A program made the translations under genes and the position numbers. A DNA stretch of 64,000 bases from VXYL01 sp963422285 (GTDB lineage Bacteria > Pseudomonadota > Gammaproteobacteria > Pseudomonadales > Azotimanducaceae), in contig OY729419.2 in the NCBI GenBank assembly GCA_963422285.2, positions 434,001 through 498,000 on the forward strand. Direction: 5' to 3'. This document shows positions 1-8,686 of the stretch, one piece after another. The notes below the pieces were generated by a model. That model was not told the origin of the DNA, ran no database searches, and saw nothing but the letters and a program-made list of their open reading frames with translations. How positions within the stretch are numbered: position 1 is the stretch's first letter; every line of letters starts with the position of its first letter.

Positions 1-495
1 TTCCATGTCGCCTGCCTCCAGCGCGAGGCGGGCAAGCAGCAGTTGCGCGCCGCGGTGTTCCGGTTCGATATCGAGGACTTCGCGGGCCAAGGTTTCGGCC
101 CGGGCGTCGAAGCGTCCGAAGGCGACCTGCGCCAGCCCCATCCTGGCCTCGACATGTTGCGGATCCAGGGCGAGCGCTTCCTGGAACAGCGTTTCCGCAT
201 CCGCTGGCAAGTGGGCGGCGGCGTACATTTCGCCCCAGCGCACCAGGATGTCCGGATCGTCAGGCGCGGCGGCGGCGGCGGCGCGGAAGTAGTCGTTGGC
301 GACGAAGAAGTCGTCCAGCGCCCAAGCCGCTTCGGCGCGCACAAGGAACGAAGGATCCCGCAGCAGGGCGCGGTAGCAGGCGGCCGCCGCGGCGCGGTCG
401 GCGCGTTCCAGATCGCGGCATTGCTCGACGCTGGCCTCTACGTTGGCGGTCGTCCAGGCGAGCAGCAGGCAGGTGGCGCGGATGGCGGCCTTCAT
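1..495 (-). CDS. TPR-repeat protein, 3' end off window
   Basis: Partial gene read leftward; the stop lies beyond position 1. Its ATG overlaps the stop of the upstream gene as ATGA, so it is translationally coupled. About 165 residues are visible. They start with a weak signal-peptide-like stretch (MKAAIRATCLLLAW) followed by helix pairs of tetratricopeptide type, with alternating small and aromatic positions such as AEAAWALDDFFVANDYF and DAETLFQEALALDPQHVEA. TPR proteins commonly end VWA/DUF4159 operons, where they are thought to act as protein-protein scaffolds. The exact partner is not deducible. Sure of the TPR fold, unsure of the role. Confidence 0.7.
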   Translation of the reverse strand, partial: MKAAIRATCLLLAWTTANVEASVEQCRDLERADRAAAAACYRALLRDPSFLVRAEAAWALDDFFVANDYFRAAAAAAPDDPDILVRWGEMYAAAHLPADAETLFQEALALDPQHVEARMGLAQVAFGRFDARAETLAREVLDIEPEHRGAQLLLARLALEAGDME

Positions 496-1460
496 GGCCG
501 AGTCGCTTCTTCTGCAAGAGGGGCGAGTTGCTGCTGGTCTTTCGACTCTCGGCTGTCTCTTAGCTGGCGTTCGATAGGCGCGAGTTCCAGCAGCAGGCTT
601 TGCAGGCGCGCAAAGTAGTCGTCTTCCGCCATGCCGCTTTTGCGCACCTTGAGTTGCTCGATTTCACGCAGCAACTCGCCTTGGCGCTTGGCGAGGGGGT
701 CGAGCGCCGGGTCGAACTGCCGCCATTGGTCGCCGATGCTTTCTTCGGCCACGACAGCAAGCAGGAAGGAGGTCGCCGACCCTTCCCGCCGCGGATGCTC
801 GGTGGCGATGCGCTGATGGCTCCGGTAGTGGTCGGCCACGGCCCGCTCGGCGAAACGGAATGCCTCCTCGGCGGAGACGCGCTGGTCCTTGTCGGCATCC
901 GCGCTCGGATCGACCAAGGCATCAGCCCAAAAGCCCCCGAACGCCACCGCATTGCGCTCCCGCCCGTCGCGGGTAGCGGTGATGATGGCGCGTGCATCGC
1001 GCTGCAGCGGCTCGATGGCGGCACCGCTGGCGCTGGTGGCGATCACCACCAGTTGGCGCTTCGCAGTCAGCGCAGCCAGCCATGCGGCCAGATCGTCGGC
1101 GGTGGGATCCGGCCCCGGCACGTTGAACCGATAGTGCTCGTCGTCCCAGGAGCCGTGGCCGATCAGCTGCACGATGACGGCATCGTCGACCCCTGCTGCA
1201 GCGGCAATTTCGGCGATGGCGGCTCGAATATCCTCGCGCCGCGCACCGTCGCCGACGAGCAGGGACACTGCGGCGCCCACGGCCTTGGCCTCAGTGGCAG
1301 CGGCGTCGGCCTGGGCGATAAACGCCTCGGCGTAGTCCGGTTCGCCGCCCAGACCGGCGACGATCAGCATGCGAGTGTCCGCGCCGGCAGCGGCCGCAGC
1401 CAGCACGGCGAGGATGGCTAGATGCCGCCCCAGATTCGACGCAGCGACCATTCGGCGCAT
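492..1460 (-). CDS. Legumain/caspase-like (C13-type) protein lacking the catalytic cysteine
   Basis: About 322 residues from the ATG at 1460 (a second ATG lies at 1451). There is an N-terminal hydrophobic segment, then a fold resembling peptidase C13: MLIVAGLGGEPDY, the His motif QLIGHGSWDDEHYRF, and the motif IATSASGAA. In legumain the last motif reads EACESG. Here serine sits where the nucleophilic cysteine would be, so the protein is probably not a cysteine peptidase. An EF-hand-like DPSADADKDQRVSAEE follows, and a charged coiled coil (LLREIEQLKVRKSG) forms the C-terminus. It overlaps the upstream VWA gene by about 40 bp and the downstream TPR gene by 4 bp, so it is an operon member. Periplasmic or membrane-anchored location is inferred. 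Confidence 0.55.
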   Translation of the reverse strand: MRRMVAASNLGRHLAILAVLAAAAAGADTRMLIVAGLGGEPDYAEAFIAQADAAATEAKAVGAAVSLLVGDGARREDIRAAIAEIAAAAGVDDAVIVQLIGHGSWDDEHYRFNVPGPDPTADDLAAWLAALTAKRQLVVIATSASGAAIEPLQRDARAIITATRDGRERNAVAFGGFWADALVDPSADADKDQRVSAEEAFRFAERAVADHYRSHQRIATEHPRREGSATSFLLAVVAEESIGDQWRQFDPALDPLAKRQGELLREIEQLKVRKSGMAEDDYFARLQSLLLELAPIERQLRDSRESKDQQQLAPLAEEATRP

Positions 1461-3772
1461 TTCAGCAACACCAGTAGAAGGTAGAAGAACGGCGCGTCCC
1501 AAAGCGGCAGCCGATGCCGCTCGCGAATACCGGCCCCGGTGAAGGCGATGGCTTCGCGCAGCCCGGCCAAATCGTCGGGTCGCCACACCTGGCCGCCAGT
1601 GGCCGTCGCGATGCGGGCCAGCAGGGCATCGTTGCGGGCGGCACCGAAGTGCTCGAGGTTGCGGGTTCCCACTTGGGCCAGCCGGGTGACGGTTTCGGCA
1701 GTGCCCAGCCCGCCAGCGACTTGCGCCGTCACGTCCACGCGGTAGATGCCCGGCGGCATCTGTTCGCTGCCCCCGATTGCTGCCACGGTCTTGCCGAACG
1801 CGCCTTCGCTGCCGATCCAGGGCAGCGATGTTTCGAATGCGGCACCGTCGGGCGGAGTGATGCGAGCCGTCACCGTGGCGTCGGCAAGGGGATCGAAACG
1901 GGCGTTCTTCCAAGCCACGCGCAGATTCAGCGCACCGCCTTGGGCAGCTACGGACAGTCGGCGCTGGGGTGCCGCGGCGCTGGCGAGGTGACGGACGAGC
2001 TGGCGCCAGAACAGCGAATGGCGCGGATCGTCGGCTGGCGTACGCATGCGCCAACGCCAGGTGGACGCCGTGGCAAGCACCGCGCTGCGCCCGAACCCGT
2101 AGGGCTGGGCGACCAGCAGCGGCCGCGCGCCGCCGCCGCGCACGATCACCGCGCCTCGTTCCACGCGCACGTTGCCCTGGGCTTCCAGATAGACGGTGGC
2201 ACCGAGCTTCGGCGGGCCGAGGCGCTGGTAGTCGGCCAGCATGGGCAGCGACGCCCAAGCTTCTTCCAAGGGGGTAAGCCCGTATTCGACTGCCCCTGGC
2301 GATTGTCCCGCGGCCCCGCCTTGGCTCGCCGATTGGCTGCCGATGTCGATGAGGTCCGATGCGAGGCCAGCGGCGGTGGGATGAGCGGCGTACTCTAGCG
2401 CGGCGTAGGCTGGCGCGGCGTCCGGCGCTGGCCGTTCCAGGACCACCGGCAGCGCTCGCGCCAAGGGCTTCACATCCCAGCCGCCATCGGCCAAGGCGTT
2501 GCGCCCGGCCAGTGCCAGCAAGCTGCCGCCGCGCTCGGCAACGTAGGCTTCCAGCCAGTCGTGCTGGCGGTCGTCCAGGGCCGTGGCAGGCAGGCTGCCG
2601 AGGATGACCAGGTGGTAGTCGTAGAGCGCTTCGAGGGAGGCCGGGAATCCTTCCGCCAGCTGGTCGGGGCCAGCGACGCCTTGGCGATAGGTTTTGCGCG
2701 GCGTGGTGCGCAGCCAAGTCGCCAGATCGATGGCGTCGTCTTCGGCCACGGCGCGGCGGATGAACTTGAACTCCCAACGCGGCTCGCCTTCCAGGTACAG
2801 CACCCGATAGCGGGAGGCCGCGACATCGAGCAGATGCGAGCGGGTATTGTTGCCAGGCAGCGGATCGCTTGCCGGCGCGCTCAATTCCACAGCGAGTTCC
2901 TTAAGCCCTGCCGAGCCGCTGGCGAAGACGATATCTTCGGTGACGATGGGCGTACGAGGATCGAGCGCCACGGTCTCGGCGGCGAGCACCGATCGCCCAT
3001 CGCGGATGCGCACCCGTACGCTGCCAGCCGTCGTTTCATGGCTGATGACCAGCCGCGCCGTCACTTGGGTGTTCGGCGCGACCCGAGGCGGCAGCAGCAC
3101 ATCCTGCAATTCGATGTCGTCGGCGATGGCCACCGGGCCAAGGGCCACCGCATGCACTGGGACGCCGGTGGCGGCGAGGTCTTCCAGATCCGTGCGATCG
3201 CCGCCGTTCTGGGCACCGTCGGTGAGCACCACCACGGCAGCCAGAGCGCCTTGGTCGTAGTGGGCGGCGAGATCGGTGAGGGCATCCACCAAGCGCGAAC
3301 CTTCGCCGGTGGCTTGCAGCGCGTCCAAGGAGGCGGCGGGGTGCAAGCGGTTGCCGAAGTGGAACAAGGCGGTTCGGACTTCGCCTTCCGCTGGCAGGCG
3401 GATGTCCTCTTCGATCAAGCGCTTGGCGGCATCGAGCCTAGTGGGTTCCGAGCCGGCGCCGGCCGCCAAGGCCATGCTCGCCGAGGCGTCCACCAGCATC
3501 GCCACGGTATTGACGCCGGGAGCCAGTCGCTCCACCTCCAGCGCCGGCGCCGCCAGCAGCGTCAGAATCACGACTGCCGCGGCCAGTTGCAGGATGTGGA
3601 CGGGTGCGCGATGCAGCAGCGGCCAGCCGCGCATTCGTCGGCCGAAAGCGAAGCTCAATGCCAACAGCCCGACGGCGGCAATCCACCAGAAAACGCCGAG
3701 TTCATTGGCGAACGTCCACTCGCCCCGTTCGTAGGCCGAACGCGAATACTTGAACAGCCACTCGAACCCCAC
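1418..3772 (-). CDS. VWA and glutamine-amidotransferase-like membrane protein
   Basis: 784 residues. Transmembrane segments lie near residues 28-44 and 58-78, with one more near the C-terminus (FFYLLLVLLKCAEW). A von Willebrand A domain follows the second segment. It has the MIDAS motif DASASMA and a VVVLTDGAQN strand. The centre resembles a class I glutamine-amidotransferase fold (RYRVLYLEGEPRWEFKF), without an obvious catalytic triad. The C-terminal half is Ig-like. This architecture is typical of large membrane proteins in MoxR-VWA operons, which are thought to help assemble or mature periplasmic complexes. It sits 16 bp downstream of the DUF4159 gene and overlaps the next gene. No MoxR ATPase or DUF58 gene is in view; they may lie left of the window. 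Confidence 0.75.
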   Translation of the reverse strand: MGFEWLFKYSRSAYERGEWTFANELGVFWWIAAVGLLALSFAFGRRMRGWPLLHRAPVHILQLAAAVVILTLLAAPALEVERLAPGVNTVAMLVDASASMALAAGAGSEPTRLDAAKRLIEEDIRLPAEGEVRTALFHFGNRLHPAASLDALQATGEGSRLVDALTDLAAHYDQGALAAVVVLTDGAQNGGDRTDLEDLAATGVPVHAVALGPVAIADDIELQDVLLPPRVAPNTQVTARLVISHETTAGSVRVRIRDGRSVLAAETVALDPRTPIVTEDIVFASGSAGLKELAVELSAPASDPLPGNNTRSHLLDVAASRYRVLYLEGEPRWEFKFIRRAVAEDDAIDLATWLRTTPRKTYRQGVAGPDQLAEGFPASLEALYDYHLVILGSLPATALDDRQHDWLEAYVAERGGSLLALAGRNALADGGWDVKPLARALPVVLERPAPDAAPAYAALEYAAHPTAAGLASDLIDIGSQSASQGGAAGQSPGAVEYGLTPLEEAWASLPMLADYQRLGPPKLGATVYLEAQGNVRVERGAVIVRGGGARPLLVAQPYGFGRSAVLATASTWRWRMRTPADDPRHSLFWRQLVRHLASAAAPQRRLSVAAQGGALNLRVAWKNARFDPLADATVTARITPPDGAAFETSLPWIGSEGAFGKTVAAIGGSEQMPPGIYRVDVTAQVAGGLGTAETVTRLAQVGTRNLEHFGAARNDALLARIATATGGQVWRPDDLAGLREAIAFTGAGIRERHRLPLWDAPFFYLLLVLLKCAEWSLRRIWGGI

Positions 3773-3788
3773 GGCCGGCGTCTCTTGC

Positions 3789-4604
3789 TCAGTGGCTCAG
3801 GGCGTAGACGACGACGTTGATGCCGAGCCGGTAGGACTTGGTGGAGAAGCGCTCGAAGTACCACTCGCCGTAGGACTCGCGCTCCCAACCGTCGGCGATA
3901 TCCGTGTTGTGGGTGGCGATGGCCATGAGCCGGCCGTCGTCGTCCGTGTAGGCGCGGATGGACGGCGTCTCCAAGGAGCCTTGGGGGAAGCGGTGTACCC
4001 AGGGCGGCTCCGCGGTGTCGTAGCCGGCGAAATCCCGGGCCGGAATCTGCGGCATCTCCTCGATGTCGAACACGGTGTGGAAGATGGGGTGCTCGATGGG
4101 CAGCGTGCGCCAGCGCCGACCCGGCAGCACGCCGGCCATGGCGCGCTCGAGGCTGGCCCACTCGGCGTCGCCCCAGAAATCGTCCACCCACAGGAAGCCG
4201 CCGTTTTCCAGGTAGTTCCGCAAAGCCTGCATTTCGGCGTTGGACAGCCGCATGTAGCCGACATCGGACATGAAGATGAGCGGCGAGTCGCCCAGCGCCG
4301 GGTGGGTGAGCTTGCGGCGCGCCGGCTGACGGTTGGCCACTACCGAGGTAAGCTCGTTGAGCCGCTTGGCGAAGTTCTGCTCGGCTTGCGGAAAATCCGT
4401 CTCCCAGCGTTCCCAGACGCGGCCGTCGTAGCCGTAGTACGCCTCGCCCCAGCCGCCGATGCTCTCGTACTCGATGCGCGTGGGCACGAAGGTGGTCAGT
4501 TCCTCGGTGGTGGAGCCGGCAGTCGGCACCCTCCCCGGCGTCTCCTGCGCCACGGCCGGCAGGTGGACGGCAAGCCCGAACGCGATGGCGAGATGAAGTC
4601 TCAT
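3789..4604 (-). CDS. DUF4159 domain protein with signal peptide
   Basis: About 271 residues from the ATG at 4604, which overlaps the upstream stop as ATGA. An N-terminal signal peptide (HLAIAFGLAVHLPAVAQ) implies export. The body carries DUF4159 hallmarks: FMSDVGYMRLS, LRNYLENGGFLWVDDFWG, and the distal IEHPIFHTVFDI. DUF4159 is a glutamine-amidotransferase-like fold found almost only beside VWA and MoxR genes, and its biochemical role is unknown. The position directly upstream of the VWA gene supports joint function. Confidence 0.8.
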   Translation of the reverse strand: MRLHLAIAFGLAVHLPAVAQETPGRVPTAGSTTEELTTFVPTRIEYESIGGWGEAYYGYDGRVWERWETDFPQAEQNFAKRLNELTSVVANRQPARRKLTHPALGDSPLIFMSDVGYMRLSNAEMQALRNYLENGGFLWVDDFWGDAEWASLERAMAGVLPGRRWRTLPIEHPIFHTVFDIEEMPQIPARDFAGYDTAEPPWVHRFPQGSLETPSIRAYTDDDGRLMAIATHNTDIADGWERESYGEWYFERFSTKSYRLGINVVVYALSH

Positions 4605-5818
4605 GGCTGCTTCGGGGGGTGCTTGGCCAGCGCTTCCTCGTTGGGTTCCGTGCCCCAGCCAGGGGTGTCCGGCAGGTGCAGATGGCCGTCGCGAATATCG
4701 GGCTCGGCGGTGAACAGTTCGGCATCCCAGGGCAGCCGGTCGATGTCCGTCTCCATGATGCGCATGTTCGGCACCGCCGCGCACAGATGCGCCGCCATCA
4801 TGGTGGCGAGATGGCCGTAGTAGTTGTGCGGCGCGATGTTGATCTGATGCGCTTCGGCGGTCGCGGCGATCTTCATGGACTGCCAGACGCCGTTCCACAC
4901 CGCGTCGATGATGGCCACGTCCGTGGCCCGCAGCCGGAAGTAAGGCAGGAAGGCGTACAGGGTGATGAGCGATTCGCAGGAACTGATGGTGTGCGGGCTG
5001 GCGCGGCGCACATCGGCCAGCGCCTCGGCATGAGGAGTGTCGATTTCCGCCCAGAACAAGTCGAAGTCCGCCAGCGCCCGCAGGATGCGCAGATAGCCTT
5101 CGGGCTTGGCGTTGTAGTTGAGGTCCAGCAGGATGTCCATGTCGTCGCCAGCCCCGGCCCGGAACGCCTCCAGATGCGCTCGCAGCTGCTTGAGCACGTG
5201 GCGATCCACGTTCTGGGCCGGATCGTACGGAAAGCCGAAGCCGGGCGACCAGCCGCGCACTCTTCCGCTGCGAGGGGTTTCCCCTCGCGCTCCCCGCGCC
5301 GAGGGCTCCACGCTGCTATAGTCGAAGACGTTGGTCTTCAGAGCCGTGAAACCCCGTTCGCGCACTTCCTGCCCCAAGGCGCGTATACCGCCGAGGTCGG
5401 TGACCGCAGGGGGGTAGAAATCCGGCCGGGCGATGCGCCAAGTGCCGCAGTGGGACCAGTACACGCGCACCGCATCGCGCACTTTGCCGCCGAGCAGGTC
5501 GTGGCAGGGTACGCCCAAGGTCTTGGCCTTGGCGTCGAGCAGCGCATTTTCGATGGCGCCGATGCCCATTGCCATGACGCCGGACATGGACTGCCGGGCG
5601 CGAGCGTGCAGGCGGGCGTAGACGCGCTCGAGGTCGTGGACCCGCTCGCCCACCACCAGGGATGCCAGCTTCTCCACCACTGTGGTGACGCCGATGGAAC
5701 CCTGGTGCTCGTCGTACTCGCTCCAGCCCACCACGCTATCCTCGGTGACGACCTTGACGAAGTGGTAGTTGCGCCACCCAGCGTCGCAGTGGCGGGTTTC
5801 CACCGATCTGATCTTCAT
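4601..5818 (-). CDS. Mandelate racemase/muconate-lactonizing enzyme family protein
   Basis: 405 residues, first gene of the leftward operon. Enolase-superfamily enzymes abstract a proton alpha to a carboxylate, with one divalent metal held by three acidic residues. The ligands are visible in order as DILLDLNYN (Asp), FWAEIDTPH (Glu) and SSCESL (Glu). A His in NIAPHNYYGHL fits the catalytic base region. The substrate is probably a sugar acid or related carboxylate but cannot be named. Odd: between KTNVFDYSSVE and RGWSPGFGF there is an extra Arg/Ser/Gly-rich stretch encoded by a palindromic element (5273-5317) that also occurs in the sulfatase gene. Its link to the DUF4159/VWA genes downstream may be only transcriptional. 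Confidence 0.8.
   Translation of the reverse strand: MKIRSVETRHCDAGWRNYHFVKVVTEDSVVGWSEYDEHQGSIGVTTVVEKLASLVVGERVHDLERVYARLHARARQSMSGVMAMGIGAIENALLDAKAKTLGVPCHDLLGGKVRDAVRVYWSHCGTWRIARPDFYPPAVTDLGGIRALGQEVRERGFTALKTNVFDYSSVEPSARGARGETPRSGRVRGWSPGFGFPYDPAQNVDRHVLKQLRAHLEAFRAGAGDDMDILLDLNYNAKPEGYLRILRALADFDLFWAEIDTPHAEALADVRRASPHTISSCESLITLYAFLPYFRLRATDVAIIDAVWNGVWQSMKIAATAEAHQINIAPHNYYGHLATMMAAHLCAAVPNMRIMETDIDRLPWDAELFTAEPDIRDGHLHLPDTPGWGTEPNEEALAKHPPKQP
5273..5317 (-). repeat. Palindromic element inserted in frame, copy 1
   Basis: On the minus strand this reads GGAGCCCTCGGCGCGGGG, then AGCGCGAGGGG, AAA and CCCCTCGC. The inner inverted repeat GCGAGGGG/CCCCTCGC forms a hairpin. It lies inside the enolase-superfamily gene and adds about 15 codons without breaking the frame. 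A close copy lies at 14637-14680. Confidence 0.65.
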
Positions 5819-5955
5819 TCGACTCTCCCGTCGGCAACTCGGGCATCAAACCACAACCGGCGCAGCCGTACCACGTCCGCGGTTCGGACGCGAAATCGTC
5901 CCTCCCATAAGGATAATTCTTTCCTATATTGTCCTCCCATGCAGATAACGCAGCA

Positions 5956-7319
5956 ATGACAGCATCGTCTCCGCTGCGGTTCAGGCAAACTTTCGGGGAG
6001 CGGTTCGCCGAGTCCGCGCGGCTGCCTCCGCCGACGTTCACACCTCGCCGCATCTTCGGCCCGGTGCAATTTCCCGGCAAGGCCACGGCGGTAATCGGCA
6101 TGCGTCGCGCCGGAAAGACCACCTTTCTGCACCAGCTTCGTCAGCAGCGGATCGCGCAAGGCGTTCCCACGGAATGCCTGCCCTGCCTGTCGTTCGAAGA
6201 ACGAGCGCCTCGCAGGTTTTCGACCTTCGCATCTTGGCGTCCTGGTGGAGAAGTACCCATCGCCGGTTCACGAACGTCCGTCATGCGGCGGTGACGTGGT
6301 GTTTCGACGAGATCCAACTCGTACCGGGCCGGGAGCGGTTCGTGTGGCGGCGGCTCGACACCCCGGGGAACGCAGTGATCGTCACCGGCTCGTCCGCTGC
6401 TTTGCTGTCCCGGGAGATCGCCACCGCGCTTCGCGGGCGGACATGGCAGGTGCTGATCCATCCTTTCAGTTTTGAGGAAGCGCTGCGCCACCAGGGACGC
6501 CCCGTGCCCGACGGCTTGGACGCCGCCTTGCCGACAGGCCGCGAGCGTTCGCGGCTGGAACGCGGCTTTCTGGACTGGCTCGAAGCCGGCGGCTTCCCGG
6601 AAGCGCAAGGCGTCGATAGCGCGACTCGACATCAGCTCCTGCGCGACCACGTCGATGTGGCGATGCTGCGCGACATGGTGGAACGCCACGACGTGCGCAA
6701 TGTGACGGGGCTGCGCTATCTGGTGCGCCATTTGCTGGGCAACGCCGGATCGCTGTTCAGAGTCGGCAAGTTCCACGGTGCGCTGAAGTCCCACGGCATC
6801 GCCATCGGCAAGGACACTCTGCACCAGTTCTTATCGCATCTGGAGGACTGCTTCCTGGTACGCATCCTGTGGATGGAATCCAAGTCGGAGCGCCAGCGCA
6901 TGGTGAATCCGCGCAAGATATACCCGGTCGATCCGGGACTGATTCCGATATTCGACCGCACCGGACGGGCGAACGCCGGCCATGCGCTGGAGACCGCAGT
7001 GCTGGTGGAGCTGCCGAGGATTCGAGGCAACGGGCCTGCACCCCCCGAAGGCCACGAGGTGGACTTTCTCGCCCTCGCCACGGACGGATCCCATGAACTG
7101 ATCCAGGTATGCGCCGATCTCTCCGATGCCGCCACCGCCGCCCGGGAGTCTCGTGCTCTTGCCGCCGGAGGCGTCCTCTTTTCCGAGGCTCGCCAACGGC
7201 TTCTGACGCTGACCCGGGGCCGCTTTCCCGACCAAGCGCCCGCGACGGCAATGGTGCAGAGCGCCTACGAGTGGCTGCTGTCGCCGCCCGCGAGCAGGGC
7301 GGGCGGCTGCTTAGGATGA
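5956..7319 (+). pseudogene. DUF4143-type AAA ATPase, frameshifted twice
   Basis: Family members have an N-terminal P-loop ATPase and a C-terminal DUF4143/nuclease-like domain, and their cellular role is poorly known. The first frame (from ATG 5956) gives the P-loop GMRRAGKTTFLHQL. Near 6200 the family pattern L-S-F-E-D-E-R-L continues only in another frame. Near 6255-6265 a second shift restores HRRFTNVR and the Walker B motif WCFDEIQLVPG. The remaining frame then stays open to 7319, with the family segments VIVTGSSAALLSREIATALRGR and the C-terminal HEVDFLA. Each shift is a single-base event by reading, so this is a dead gene or two sequencing errors. An intact paralogue lies at 12587-13735. 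Confidence 0.8.
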
Positions 7320-7555
7320 TCCTGCCGAGTCCCGAGGCAGTGCGTTAGTCTGAAATTGGATAAGCTGTGCTGCGGCGGCCACCACTGCCTAGGGCAGCCC
7401 GTGGCGTCCTATACCCATGCAGCTTGTGGTTATGTGGCGCAGCATGGCGACACGGATTCAAACGTAAGCCGCTACCAGCCCCGATAGTGCCATGCATACC
7501 TTGCCAAGATGGGTTATGTTCCGGCCCTTGTCGAAGGGCGGGGAACGTCGGTCGA

Positions 7556-8686
7556 ATGACAAGCTCCGAAGGCGCGTTGGCGGGCATCAAGGTGCTCGAT
7601 GTCGCCGGCACCATCGCCAGCGGCTATTGCGGCAAGCTGTTTGCCGACCACGGCGCGGACGTCATCGATGTCGAGCCGCCGGGCGTCGGCTTCGACACGC
7701 GCCGGGAGCCGCCATTCCTGCCGGGCGTCCAAGCGCCGGAAAACAGCGCCCTGCACGCCTACCTCAGCGCCAACAAGGCCAGCGTCGTGTTGGATGCGGA
7801 CGCTGAGCCGGAACACCTCTCCGCGCTGGCGGAAGGGACAGCCGTGGTACTGGATTGCGGACGCTTCGGCGCTGCCGACTTCCCTACAGCGCCGAACGTG
7901 GTGGTATCGACCATCACTTGGTTTGGGCGCACCGGGCCGTATGCCCAGTTCCAGGGCACCGACGGCGTCTGCTGGTCCCTCGCCGGCATGGTGAAGACCG
8001 TAGGCCGGGCCGAAGGCCCGCCGTGGATGCCGGCGGGCTGCGGCGCAGAAATCGTCGGCGGCCTCACTGCCTACATCGGCACCCTGGGGCAGGTGATCGC
8101 CCGGGAGATCGGCAATGCCGCCGGCACGGTTCGCCTGGATACCAGCATCTTCGAGGCCAACCTGTGCTTTACCGAAGTGGGCGGCGTCGGCGGCTACCGC
8201 AGCGGCCGACGCAGCCGGCGGCTGGGCGTCAACCGCTTCGCGCCCACCTATCCGCTTGGCGTCTACGCCTGCGCCGATGGCTGGCTGGGGGTCACGGCAT
8301 TGACGCCCAGCCAATGGAAGAGCTTCTGCGAACTGCTCGGCATGGAGAAATACGCCGCCGTGCCGGAGTACCAGACCGCCATCGGCCGCCTCTACGACTA
8401 CGACAAGCTGGAGCCGATCATCCGCGAGCGGGTGCGCAAGCGTTCCGCCGAGGAACTGGCCGCGCGTGGCCAGGGCGCGCGCATCCCATTGGTGCCGGTG
8501 CCGACCATGGCGGAACTGTTCGCAGTGGATCAGTACGTCGCGCGAGGCGCCTTCGCCACCGTGGAAGCCGGCACCGGGGACGGCTTTCTAGCCCCGGCGA
8601 CGCCGTTTCGCCTGTTCAAAACCCCGGCCCGGGCCGGGGGCCGGGCGCCGCTCTTGGGCGAAGCCAATGCGGAGTTGCTGCCATGA
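7556..8686 (+). CDS. Class III CoA-transferase (CaiB/BaiF family), gene 1
   Basis: 376 residues from ATG 7556. The N-terminus IKVLDVAGTIASGYCGKLFADHGADVIDVEPP is the family signature (Rossmann-like entry). Later come VSTITWFGRTGPYAQF and an AGTVRLDTSIFEANL segment. Class III enzymes move CoA between organic acids through an active-site aspartate. In the usual aspartate region this protein reads AGCGAEIVGG, so the nucleophile may be replaced and catalysis may depend on its partners. It is the first of three overlapping genes (ATGA with gene 2). The set probably activates one carboxylic acid for degradation; the substrate is unknown. Confidence 0.8.
   Translation: MTSSEGALAGIKVLDVAGTIASGYCGKLFADHGADVIDVEPPGVGFDTRREPPFLPGVQAPENSALHAYLSANKASVVLDADAEPEHLSALAEGTAVVLDCGRFGAADFPTAPNVVVSTITWFGRTGPYAQFQGTDGVCWSLAGMVKTVGRAEGPPWMPAGCGAEIVGGLTAYIGTLGQVIAREIGNAAGTVRLDTSIFEANLCFTEVGGVGGYRSGRRSRRLGVNRFAPTYPLGVYACADGWLGVTALTPSQWKSFCELLGMEKYAAVPEYQTAIGRLYDYDKLEPIIRERVRKRSAEELAARGQGARIPLVPVPTMAELFAVDQYVARGAFATVEAGTGDGFLAPATPFRLFKTPARAGGRAPLLGEANAELLP

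Noticed and set aside
492..2777. Very long open frames on the minus and plus strands overlapping the VWA region, such as the upstream extension to 2777
   Set aside because: High-GC DNA keeps several frames open. Family motifs identify only one frame at each place.
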